A stretch of DNA of 64,000 bases, from positions 124,001 through 188,000 of IMG/VR virus record IMGVR_UViG_3300046616_000314; one strand, 5' to 3'. This document shows positions 38,364 through 45,432 of the stretch, in pieces. Under the pieces are notes generated by a model. It was not told where the DNA came from. It saw nothing but the letters and a program-made list of their open reading frames with translations, and made no database searches. The translations under genes and the position numbers were made by a program. The DNA comes from a virus. The stretch's first letter is position 1. Each line of letters starts with the position of its first letter.

Positions 38364-39209
38364 TTAGCCGTCTGATCGCTTGTAGCGATATTCCAGCATT
38401 TTGGCGAAGTCGCCTTGGTATTGGTAGCTCCCAAGGTGGCTTAGCTTCGAGTCTGCATCACAGAAAACCTTGCCGCCGATTTGCTGCCACAAACGACAGA
38501 AAGCATAGTCTTCCGAAAGATAACGACCTTCTTCGTCAATAAACGTGTCGAAGAAATTGTAATAGTAATCGTTGATCTTACCAGCCAGCTTTTCCAAGCC
38601 AACTTGGTGATCGGGCTTGTACTTCAGCTTGGGATAATTCTTGATCATCTTTTCAAAGACGGGTCGCTGAATCATCATCAAGCCGGTAGGGGCGTCCTTA
38701 ACTTCAACGAAGCCATTGGTGACTTGGAAAGACGTGCCAATGGGATTGAAGGGGTAGCCCGTGTACTTCCCAATAAATTCTTCCTTTGTCATTTCTGCCG
38801 GAAGGACATCGGGGAATTGCAGAGCCTTCAGTGGATAGACACCAGCGGCAATCTCGTAGTTGCTTTGCAGCAAGCGATAGACTGCCTCTGGCTTGAAACC
38901 GATGTCGGCGTCAATCCACAGAAGGTGGGTGTATTGTTCATTCGACAGGAATTCGGCGACGATTGAGTTACGCGAGCGCGTAATCAACGAATCACCGCCA
39001 CGGACGATGAACGAAAGATCGACATCACCACGCTTTTGCACGGTGAAGATCAGTTGAATAATGCTCAAGAAATAATTCTGGAACACCTGACCGCCGTAAC
39101 AAGGCGTAGCAATGCAGATATGTGGCTTAGTTGGAGCCGGGGGAGTTGCCACAGCCGGGGGCAGAACCGGGGTAGTGGCAGTTGGATTTAAGTTGATTTC
39201 TTCACTCAT
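38364..39209 (-). CDS. Glycosyltransferase-like protein (281 aa)
   Basis: Proline/threonine-rich N-terminal 28 residues, then HICIATPCYGGQVFQNYF and LLWIDADIGFKPEAVYRLL with D-x-D for metal binding (GT-A fold). Later DYAFCRLWQQIGGKVFCDAD. Probably transfers sugar to an unknown acceptor. One of four glycosyltransferase-like genes in the window. Monocistronic with a terminator. Confidence 0.75.
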   Translation of the reverse strand: MSEEINLNPTATTPVLPPAVATPPAPTKPHICIATPCYGGQVFQNYFLSIIQLIFTVQKRGDVDLSFIVRGGDSLITRSRNSIVAEFLSNEQYTHLLWIDADIGFKPEAVYRLLQSNYEIAAGVYPLKALQFPDVLPAEMTKEEFIGKYTGYPFNPIGTSFQVTNGFVEVKDAPTGLMMIQRPVFEKMIKNYPKLKYKPDHQVGLEKLAGKINDYYYNFFDTFIDEEGRYLSEDYAFCRLWQQIGGKVFCDADSKLSHLGSYQYQGDFAKMLEYRYKRSDG

Positions 39210-39281
39210 GAATGATTTACCAAAGCTAATAAGTTAATATTAACCTAGTCGTAGAGTAAAAATCAATATAAATCGTAATAA

Positions 39282-39308
39282 AAAAGGGGAGCACGAGGCT
39301 CCCCTTTT
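39282..39308 (-). terminator. Rho-independent terminator
   Basis: Stem AAAAGGGGAGC / GCTCCCCTTTT with loop ACGAG, T-run on the minus strand. Almost the same stem as the terminator at 38335. Confidence 0.85.
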
Positions 39309-39329
39309 CCAATATTATCTTAGCTAAGC

Positions 39330-39686
39330 TTAGATTGAAGCGATGCGTGCGTGACCAGCTTCGGTGGTTGCACCGAGTGTCCATGCGTACGAGCCGCCTT
39401 CGATAGTAGTAGCGCGCTTGGAAAGCAACTTCTTGACGTGTTGGGCAGTGCCCGACTCTACGCCGTTAACAACCGGGAAAATATCGATAACCAATTCACC
39501 AGCAACCGGATTGCCAGCCTTGGCGAGTTTGCAGACGTATTGTGTAACGCCGTCGCTCGAAACGATAAATTTGTAGATGCTCAATTGCTTAACGATATAA
39601 CCGTAACCAATAGATGTGCCATTGTGAAAGCGAATCTTGATTTTACCGGCTTCATTACCGAAATCAACATTTGAAACTGGATGCAT
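39330..39686 (-). CDS. Probable small virion protein (118 aa)
   Basis: MHPVSNVDFGNEAGKIKIRF then strand-rich sequence to AWTLGATTEAGHARIASI. Has its own late promoter (TATAAATA), a GAGGGAG ribosome site and its own terminator, the layout of an abundant structural protein such as a decoration or tail protein. No family proven. Confidence 0.65.
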   Translation of the reverse strand: MHPVSNVDFGNEAGKIKIRFHNGTSIGYGYIVKQLSIYKFIVSSDGVTQYVCKLAKAGNPVAGELVIDIFPVVNGVESGTAQHVKKLLSKRATTIEGGSYAWTLGATTEAGHARIASI

Positions 39687-39718
39687 AGTTTTCTCCCTCG
39701 AATCCGAGATTTATTAAC

Positions 39719-39726
39719 TATTTATA
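39719..39726 (-). promoter_or_regulatory. Late promoter TATAAATA
   Basis: Exact consensus on the minus strand, 32 nt before the ATG; unlike other late genes here the message has a leader with a Shine-Dalgarno. Confidence 0.68.
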
Positions 39727-39732
39727 CGCATG

Positions 39733-39760
39733 TTGACATTTTAACATATACAGATATAAC
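39733..39760 (+). promoter_or_regulatory. Promoter, leaderless arrangement
   Basis: TTGACA (39733-39738), 16 nt, TATAAC (39755-39760), 6 nt to the ATG at 39767. Confidence 0.68.
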
Positions 39761-39766
39761 TCGTGT

Positions 39767-40096
39767 ATGACCTATCCCTATATGAAAGATTGCCCCGATT
39801 ATAGTCGGGAAGACTTGGAACGAATGACGGACGGTTGCTTGCCCAACTATCACGTCGTTCAGGTCTTGAAGCAACATATTCGAAGCTATCGCGAAGGGGC
39901 GTTGTCGTCGTTCACCCTGCGCGAAGATGTCGCGGAGTGGGTCATGAAGCAACAGGGCTACAATACGATTTGTACATCGGTGTTTGGCTGGAATTCAAAA
40001 TACCCGGATGAACGGTATGCCGTGCCGCTCTTGCTGTTCGATAGCAAGGAACACGCCGCCGCATATCAAGTGTTCTGGAACTGGGGGCGCAAATGA
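39767..40096 (+). CDS. FKLKW-family protein (109 aa)
   Basis: Start set by the promoter 6 nt upstream. Central helix DVAEWVMKQQGYNTIC; strand VPLLLFDS; tail KEHAAAYQVFWNWG. First of four tandem members. Function unknown. Confidence 0.82.
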   Translation: MTYPYMKDCPDYSREDLERMTDGCLPNYHVVQVLKQHIRSYREGALSSFTLREDVAEWVMKQQGYNTICTSVFGWNSKYPDERYAVPLLLFDSKEHAAAYQVFWNWGRK

Positions 40097-40458
40097 GCCA
40101 TTTCCAATTCAAAATTTTTACTCTGATCGACCACGGTGAGAACGACTACGAGCAATGCCCGCTCTTACTTGAACACACCATGCAAAAATATTATCCTTTC
40201 GCGGTGAAAGTTTCGGCGGATCAGTTTTATAACAATCTGCGGCGTATCTATTGGTACGACGAAATCAAGAATCCGTGGGCGTGTGGCGTGATCGGCGAAG
40301 AAGCGGGTCCGTACTTCACATTCTATCCCTACGAAGCCCGGTCTCCAAATCATCCCAAGCCGCCGACGTTTGGCTTGGCTCGATCCGAAATCTATGCTGG
40401 CTATTTTCTTTTTGAGAACCAAGAAGATGCTGCCCTTGCTCAAATGTATATGGTGTAG
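40093..40458 (+). CDS. FKLKW-family protein (121 aa)
   Basis: ATGA overlap. Long helix region QFYNNLRRIYWYDEIKNPWA; strand YAGYFLFEN; tail QEDAALAQMYMV. It and the next gene share the pattern (I/V)-K-(V/I)-S-x-x-Q-(F/Y)-x-x-N and GYFLF, so they are duplicates. Function unknown. Confidence 0.82.
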   Translation: MSHFQFKIFTLIDHGENDYEQCPLLLEHTMQKYYPFAVKVSADQFYNNLRRIYWYDEIKNPWACGVIGEEAGPYFTFYPYEARSPNHPKPPTFGLARSEIYAGYFLFENQEDAALAQMYMV

Positions 40459-40460
40459 TC

Positions 40461-40796
40461 ATGAGCTTTAGAAAAGTAGATCATGTCTTGATGGATACTG
40501 AGCACTTCATGTGCGAGTATATTGAAGGGCTGTTGCTGGCTCGTTATAAGCACATGATCAAAATTTCTACTGAGCAATACGCTGCGAACATCGAGAAAAT
40601 TTTCGAAAAACAAATGAATGACTATTGGACGGCGGGTGTCATTCGCGTGGACTCTAGCTTTAGGTCCAACGTATATCGATTTGCCCAATACGACAATTCG
40701 GACTCGCGCCCGAATCCCCACAAGGATGCAGTTCACGGCTATTTTCTCTTCAAAAATGAAGAGGATGCGGCATTTACCAGAATGATGCTCACGTGA
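40461..40796 (+). CDS. FKLKW-family protein (111 aa)
   Basis: Starts 2 nt after the previous TAG. MSFRKVDHVLMDTEHFMCEY; helix QYAANIEKIFEKQMNDYWTA; strand VHGYFLFKN; tail EEDAAFTRMMLT. Duplicate of the preceding gene. Function unknown. Confidence 0.82.
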   Translation: MSFRKVDHVLMDTEHFMCEYIEGLLLARYKHMIKISTEQYAANIEKIFEKQMNDYWTAGVIRVDSSFRSNVYRFAQYDNSDSRPNPHKDAVHGYFLFKNEEDAAFTRMMLT

Positions 40797-41053
40797 TTTA
40801 CGATATCTACAAAAATTGGCATACGTTTATAGTGCCGGATCATTTGTATGTTCAGAATGACAAATACCAGGGTCATGCGGCGGTGCCGACTGAATTTTTC
40901 AGTGAATGGTTGGCTCAAAACGTCAGGTACCCATATCGATTTGAACAAATTCCGCGAACGTGGGAGGGCTATGGTATGACGCTCCACAATTATCTCAAAA
41001 TACACTTTCGCAGCAAAGAAGATGCGGTAGTCTTCCAAATGAAATTCACTTGA
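40793..41053 (+). CDS. FKLKW-family protein, GTG start (86 aa)
   Basis: GTGA overlap. N-terminus after the start is IYDIYKNWHTFIVPDHLY; central helix FFSEWLAQNVRYPYRF; strand LKIHFRS; tail KEDAVVFQMKFT. Its stop overlaps the -35 of the RNA ligase promoter. Function unknown. Confidence 0.84.
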   Translation: MIYDIYKNWHTFIVPDHLYVQNDKYQGHAAVPTEFFSEWLAQNVRYPYRFEQIPRTWEGYGMTLHNYLKIHFRSKEDAVVFQMKFT

Positions 41054-41077
41054 CGAAAATTTAGAATCGGCTATATT
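41050..41077 (+). promoter_or_regulatory. Promoter of the RNA ligase gene
   Basis: TTGACG (41050-41055), 16 nt, TATATT (41072-41077); leader of about 28 nt with AAAGGA. Confidence 0.68.
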
Positions 41078-41111
41078 GGCGTCAGAACCAAGATAAAGGA
41101 CATGACACTAT

Positions 41112-42299
41112 ATGGCTGATTTTTCCGTTGAAGTGGTGCGGATCGCTGCACCCGTTACCGATCACCCGAACGCTGACCGCCTGTCGCTGATTCAAATCGG
41201 CGGCTACCTCTGCATTTCCGCCAAGCTGGACGACGGCTCGCATCGCTACGAAGAAGGCGATCTGGTCGTCTACGTTCCCGAAGCGTCGGTGGTTCCTGAG
41301 TACATCCTGAAGCCGGGCTTCTGGGATGAAGCCAAGGGCAAGGGCATCCTGGCGGGGTCGAAGGGCGACCGCGTTAAGGCGAAGCGTCTGCGCGACATTT
41401 TCTCGCAAGGCATTCTGCTGGCTGTCGAATTCGACATGGGGGCTCCGACTGTTGGCGACGATGGTTCGCTTGATCTGACTCCGCACTTCTACATCACCAA
41501 CGAAGCTGGTGAGCGACTGAAGGTGGAAGCCGGTGATAACGTCGCCGAATTCCTGGGCATCACCAAGTACGAGCCGCCGGTTCCGGCGTGCCTCGCGGGT
41601 GAAGTCTGCAACATCTTCGGCAAGACCGCCAAGTATGATTTCGAAAGCATTCAACGGGTCACTGACCTGTTCGAAATCGGCGAAGATGTCATCGCCACCG
41701 AAAAGATTCACGGCACGAACAGCCAGATCGGCTACGTTCCGGGTCTGAACCATGAAGAACTGTTCTTCGACGGCAACCTGTACATCGGTTCGAAGGGTCT
41801 TTCGGCTCAAGGTCTGGTGATGAAGAACAACGAAAAGAACAAGACGAATACCTACGTCCTGGCTCTGACGAACCTTCTGGATCAAGGCTTCGGCGACAAG
41901 ATCAAGGTGATTTCGGATCGTTTCGACGGCGCCGTTGTTCGCGTCTTCAGCGAAATCTACGGCAAGGGCATTCAAGACCTGTCGTACGGTACGGACAAGC
42001 CGACCATCGCGGCGTTCGACATTCAAATCAACGGCGAATACGTCGCCTACGATCTGATGGTTGAACTGGCGACGGAACTGGGCATCGCCGTGGTTCCGAC
42101 GCTGTACGAAGGTCCCTACGACCTTGAAGCTCTGATCGTCCATCGGGACGGCATTGACACGATTTCGCAAACCAACGTGCGCGAAGGCATCGTGATCAAG
42201 GCGCGGAACGGCGGTCGTCACGTCCACCACGGTCGTAAGATCGGTAAGTGGGTGAGCCCGGCGTATCTGGAACGCAAGAACGCCACCGAACACAACTAA
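41112..42299 (+). CDS. RNA ligase, Rnl5-like with N-terminal OB domain (395 aa)
   Basis: N-terminal OB-fold region (residues 1-150), then nucleotidyltransferase motif I EKIHGTN (K198 as the likely adenylated lysine), REGIVIKAR (motif IV) and KIGKWVSPAYLERK (motif V). This is the layout of the DRB0094/Rnl5 family, which seals nicks in RNA. It could repair tRNA or other RNA cut by host nucleases. High codon regularity (GGC, CTG) suggests strong expression. Stop is followed by a terminator. Confidence 0.85.
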   Translation: MADFSVEVVRIAAPVTDHPNADRLSLIQIGGYLCISAKLDDGSHRYEEGDLVVYVPEASVVPEYILKPGFWDEAKGKGILAGSKGDRVKAKRLRDIFSQGILLAVEFDMGAPTVGDDGSLDLTPHFYITNEAGERLKVEAGDNVAEFLGITKYEPPVPACLAGEVCNIFGKTAKYDFESIQRVTDLFEIGEDVIATEKIHGTNSQIGYVPGLNHEELFFDGNLYIGSKGLSAQGLVMKNNEKNKTNTYVLALTNLLDQGFGDKIKVISDRFDGAVVRVFSEIYGKGIQDLSYGTDKPTIAAFDIQINGEYVAYDLMVELATELGIAVVPTLYEGPYDLEALIVHRDGIDTISQTNVREGIVIKARNGGRHVHHGRKIGKWVSPAYLERKNATEHN

Positions 42300-42304
42300 G
42301 ACTA

Positions 42305-42336
42305 TCCCGCCCTCGAAAGGGGGCGGGAATTTGTTT
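42305..42336 (+). terminator. Rho-independent terminator
   Basis: Stem TCCCGCCC / GGGCGGGA (8 bp) followed by AATTTGTTT. Directly after the RNA ligase gene, so the next operon probably has partial read-through or its own promoter. Confidence 0.8.
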
Positions 42337-42347
42337 AAGGATTTCCC

Positions 42348-43823
42348 ATGTCTGCTAGCGACCTTCACAAGCAAATCATTGTTGATCTGATCAAGAATGA
42401 CCCGTCCATTACTGCGCATGAATATGCGTTCAAGTACAGGACCAACACGTTCGTCGGAACAATCGAAATGTTCCGCGCTGAAGTGGCGAAGGAAACCCAA
42501 TCTAGCAGCGGTAAGCCGAAGCTGTCGCGCGTGTGGAAGAAGTCACAACCGGATGGCACGATTATCCGGGGTTATAGCAATCCCGTCTTTTGGCGTACGT
42601 TCTTTGTCACGGTCGAAGACGTGACGGGGAAGATCAGCCGCGTGGATATCTATGAAAAAGAATTCACGACTACGATCCCCGACTTGACCCTGCGGATTAT
42701 GACGTTTGCGTTGACGGATGCGGTCATTGCCACGGGCGAAACTGCTGTCGAGAAAATCGCAGAATCCAAGGTCAAAGAACTTGATGTTCTTCCTCTTAAG
42801 GAAACCCCTCGCGGGTTGGTGATCGACTACAAGTCGTTTGCTGAAATGTTCGAAAAGCAAGAACAGCGCGGTAAGCTCAAAAAACTAAAGAACGATCTCG
42901 AAAACTCGCGGCGGATGGCTAGCTATCTAGACGCTGCTGTCGCGGCTGCTGGATTTAAGTTCGAACACCCTGGCATTCGCAAAAATTCTACAGATTTCTT
43001 GGGAATCGTCACGCACTCTGACATTGTGTTCCGGGTGTATATCGCGGATCAAATGGACCGCGAACGTTTGCCATTTTTGTATGTCGATATTCACGATGCT
43101 GGATATTGCAATAGCTCGCAATTCTGCGGCATTCTGTATTTCGATGACGACACTGACGAGAAAATTGTAAATGATTTCTTCCTGGCATGTGCTGGGGAAG
43201 TCCCCACGGTTCTCGCCGGAAAAGAGATCAATCGCGCGCTCCTGCATCCATTCGCCGGTAAATCCGACAAGCGGACCAAGCCGATTGTGCAGGCTCCGAA
43301 GGAACCCAAGGCGACGAAATCAAAGGCTCCGGTGAAGAAAGCTGAACCTCGCGTTCAAGTTCTTCTCGCGGCGATCTCGTCTGACAAATACGTTTTTGAG
43401 CAAGACTACGCTCAATCGGCTTGGTTTGGTGGTTCCCTCCGGTCTCCGAACGCGGGCATCCATGCCAAGGAATGCATCGCGGAACTGGCGCGCTCCAACG
43501 GCGCCGTAAAAGAAAATATGTTTCCTCTGATTTGGGAACGCACTGAAGCCGATGGCTCCAAGAGCTTCGGGTACGCAGGAACGCTCCCGCGCTTGTTCTA
43601 CGTCGTACGGGAAACACAAGATGTTGTTACACGCATCGAAGTGTGGACGCATGATTTTACGTTCACCGATGTTGGGCAAGATTTGACTGTCAAGGGTGAT
43701 CCCAAGCACCTGATGCATTTCTATGCGGTCAAGGTGGTGGATGGTAAGTACGTCGTCACCCCGCCGCCGGTCGCACATTGGGATCGTTCGTTCTTCCGCC
43801 AAAATTTTAGGGAGATTGCGTAA
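42348..43823 (+). CDS. Modular protein with duplicated end module (491 aa)
   Basis: Residues 1-120 and 340-491 carry versions of one module: RVWKKSQPDGTIIRGYSNP ... RVDIYEKEFTT in the first and IWERTEADGSKSFGYAG ... RIEVWTHDFTF in the second. The second copy also has HFYAVKVVDGKYVV and WDRSFFRQNF, shared with the next gene. The middle is a helical linker and a strand region (PFLYVDIHDAGYCNSSQF), with a lysine-rich link near 320. Function unknown. Confidence 0.75.
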   Translation: MSASDLHKQIIVDLIKNDPSITAHEYAFKYRTNTFVGTIEMFRAEVAKETQSSSGKPKLSRVWKKSQPDGTIIRGYSNPVFWRTFFVTVEDVTGKISRVDIYEKEFTTTIPDLTLRIMTFALTDAVIATGETAVEKIAESKVKELDVLPLKETPRGLVIDYKSFAEMFEKQEQRGKLKKLKNDLENSRRMASYLDAAVAAAGFKFEHPGIRKNSTDFLGIVTHSDIVFRVYIADQMDRERLPFLYVDIHDAGYCNSSQFCGILYFDDDTDEKIVNDFFLACAGEVPTVLAGKEINRALLHPFAGKSDKRTKPIVQAPKEPKATKSKAPVKKAEPRVQVLLAAISSDKYVFEQDYAQSAWFGGSLRSPNAGIHAKECIAELARSNGAVKENMFPLIWERTEADGSKSFGYAGTLPRLFYVVRETQDVVTRIEVWTHDFTFTDVGQDLTVKGDPKHLMHFYAVKVVDGKYVVTPPPVAHWDRSFFRQNFREIA

Positions 43824-44374
43824 TGGCTAGAATTCCCGAAGACGTGAGCGACAGCAATTTCTTCAAGCAATTGCTTCTCGACGCTTTCAAGTCGGATGAT
43901 TATATTTTTCATCAAGGCAGGGAAGTCAATCTAGACTATGATCGCCGGGGGCATGGACGGATCATTGATCCAAATATGACCGTGGAAGAATACAAAGCGT
44001 TGAAGCTTAAGCGTCTGCAAAAACGCAACGGTGGTTTTCTTCCGAAAGAATGGTATCGAGTTTGGAAGCGTAAGGAAGCTGATGGCTCTATTACGCGCGC
44101 TTTCCGTGCCTATGTGCTTACGGGAACCTATACCGTAAACGAACGCGACGGGGAATTCGATCAGATTAACGTCTGGTGTAAGGATTTCACGTCCAGCGGC
44201 GGTTGTCCTGGGGATGCTTGGTACCAACCAAAAGACGATCCCAAGCGTCAGCCGCAACCGCAATGGTTGATGCATCACTACAAAGTGGTGCAACTGTCGA
44301 ACGGTATTTACGCCTTTACTTCGCCGTCATTCGACCGCTCATTCTTTCATGCCGAATATTATCTGGTGCCATGA
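43823..44374 (+). CDS. Single-module relative of the preceding protein (183 aa)
   Basis: TAATG start. WYRVWKRKEADGSITRAFRA then QINVWCKDFTSS and HHYKVVQLSNGIYAFTSP, FDRSFFHAEYY. It corresponds to the C-terminal module of the 491-aa protein. No catalytic pattern seen. Function unknown. Confidence 0.77.
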   Translation: MARIPEDVSDSNFFKQLLLDAFKSDDYIFHQGREVNLDYDRRGHGRIIDPNMTVEEYKALKLKRLQKRNGGFLPKEWYRVWKRKEADGSITRAFRAYVLTGTYTVNERDGEFDQINVWCKDFTSSGGCPGDAWYQPKDDPKRQPQPQWLMHHYKVVQLSNGIYAFTSPSFDRSFFHAEYYLVP

Positions 44375-44856
44375 TGATCGAAGACGAACAAAAGGGTTAT
44401 GTCCTTTGGCAGGACCCCACGAACGACAAAAATTATCTGTCGTTCCGCAATGGCATCATGACAGCGGTCCACGATGGCATTAGCGGTATGTCATCTGCGG
44501 ATGAAGTGTGGATTAACCTAACGTCCACGGAACTGGTTCCGTATGAAGTGCAGGTTCCGCCGAAGTTCCTCCAATCCAAGACCAATCCTCGTCCCGACTT
44601 TATGCCCAAGGATGTCAAGGCATTGATGGACGAAATTGTTGGGTCGGAAAGCACGGCTCATAATTTCGGTTGGGATGGTGACTTCTTTTATACGTGGCGC
44701 CGTCAATTTCGTGCCCGTGACCGGCAACGTATGAAGGTCGAAGAACTTTATACCCTGCTGGACGGCTATAACATTGATCGCGGTTGCATCATTCGCGCGC
44801 GAACGGGCGTCATCGAAGTTAGCGTTCACCTGATGGTAGAAAAACACAGGAAATAA
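44371..44856 (+). CDS. Hypothetical protein (161 aa)
   Basis: ATGA overlap. MMIEDEQKGYVLWQDPTNDK; DEVWINLTSTELVPYEVQVP; KDVKALMDEIVGS; ends with strand IEVSVHLMVEKHRK. Last gene before a terminator. No family recognised. Confidence 0.74.
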   Translation: MMIEDEQKGYVLWQDPTNDKNYLSFRNGIMTAVHDGISGMSSADEVWINLTSTELVPYEVQVPPKFLQSKTNPRPDFMPKDVKALMDEIVGSESTAHNFGWDGDFFYTWRRQFRARDRQRMKVEELYTLLDGYNIDRGCIIRARTGVIEVSVHLMVEKHRK

Positions 44857-44876
44857 CAACCACTTACATCATTACG

Positions 44877-44915
44877 AAAAGCCCTCGGAAAAATTTTCGT
44901 TCCGGGGGCTTTTTC
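44877..44915 (+). terminator. Rho-independent terminator
   Basis: Stem AAAAGCCC with CGGAA ... TTCCG and GGGGCTTTT, closed by a T-run. Ends the 42348 operon. Confidence 0.85.
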
Positions 44916-44997
44916 AATTTGTAAACCACGTTTCGGTGTGCTTATATGGGTCATCAAGTGGTTAACAGATTTTTCACCACATTTTTGAAAGTCATAA

Positions 44998-45432
44998 ATG
45001 AGTTGGGATGCCAGATGGCTCTCACAAGCGGAACACTCTGCAAGTTGGAGCAAAGATCGAAGCCGACACGTCGGCGCGGTCATCGTGAGAGGCGATATTG
45101 ATATTTCGAAAGGCTGGAATGGTTTTCCACGCAAGATTAACGACGAAGTTGACGAAAGACACGAACGTCCGCTGAAATATCTTTGGACGGAACACGCCGA
45201 AAGAAACGCAATCTATAACGCTGCAAAGCATGGTTTCGCGACTGACGGTTGTAGAATTTATCAGACTTTATATCCCTGCGCACATTGCGCCCGAGCCATT
45301 ATTCAATCGGGCATAATCGAAGTCATCACAACCGAACCGGATTGGAATGACCCGACCTATGCCGAAGAATTTAAAGTAACTAAACAGATGCTCGCGGAAG
45401 CATCAGTAAGTGTAAGGTTTTTAGATTTATGA
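44998..45432 (+). CDS. dCMP/cytidine deaminase family protein (144 aa)
   Basis: HAERNAI (H66, E68) and LYPCAHCARAI (C94, C97) form the zinc site of deoxycytidylate deaminase, which makes dUMP from dCMP for thymidylate synthesis. RSRHVGAVIVRGD and GWNGFPRKI are typical substrate loops. Length fits the short form without allosteric inserts. ATGA overlap with the AAA+ gene. Confidence 0.85.
   Translation: MSWDARWLSQAEHSASWSKDRSRHVGAVIVRGDIDISKGWNGFPRKINDEVDERHERPLKYLWTEHAERNAIYNAAKHGFATDGCRIYQTLYPCAHCARAIIQSGIIEVITTEPDWNDPTYAEEFKVTKQMLAEASVSVRFLDL

Noticed and set aside
39233-39244. Palindrome GTTAATATTAAC as an operator
   Set aside because: A single copy in AT-rich sequence near a gene start; no second copy was seen, so evidence is too thin.
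41082-42500. A 472-codon open frame on the minus strand
   Set aside because: It is antisense to the RNA ligase, whose motifs and codon pattern are convincing; the frame is open because of regular GC-rich third positions.
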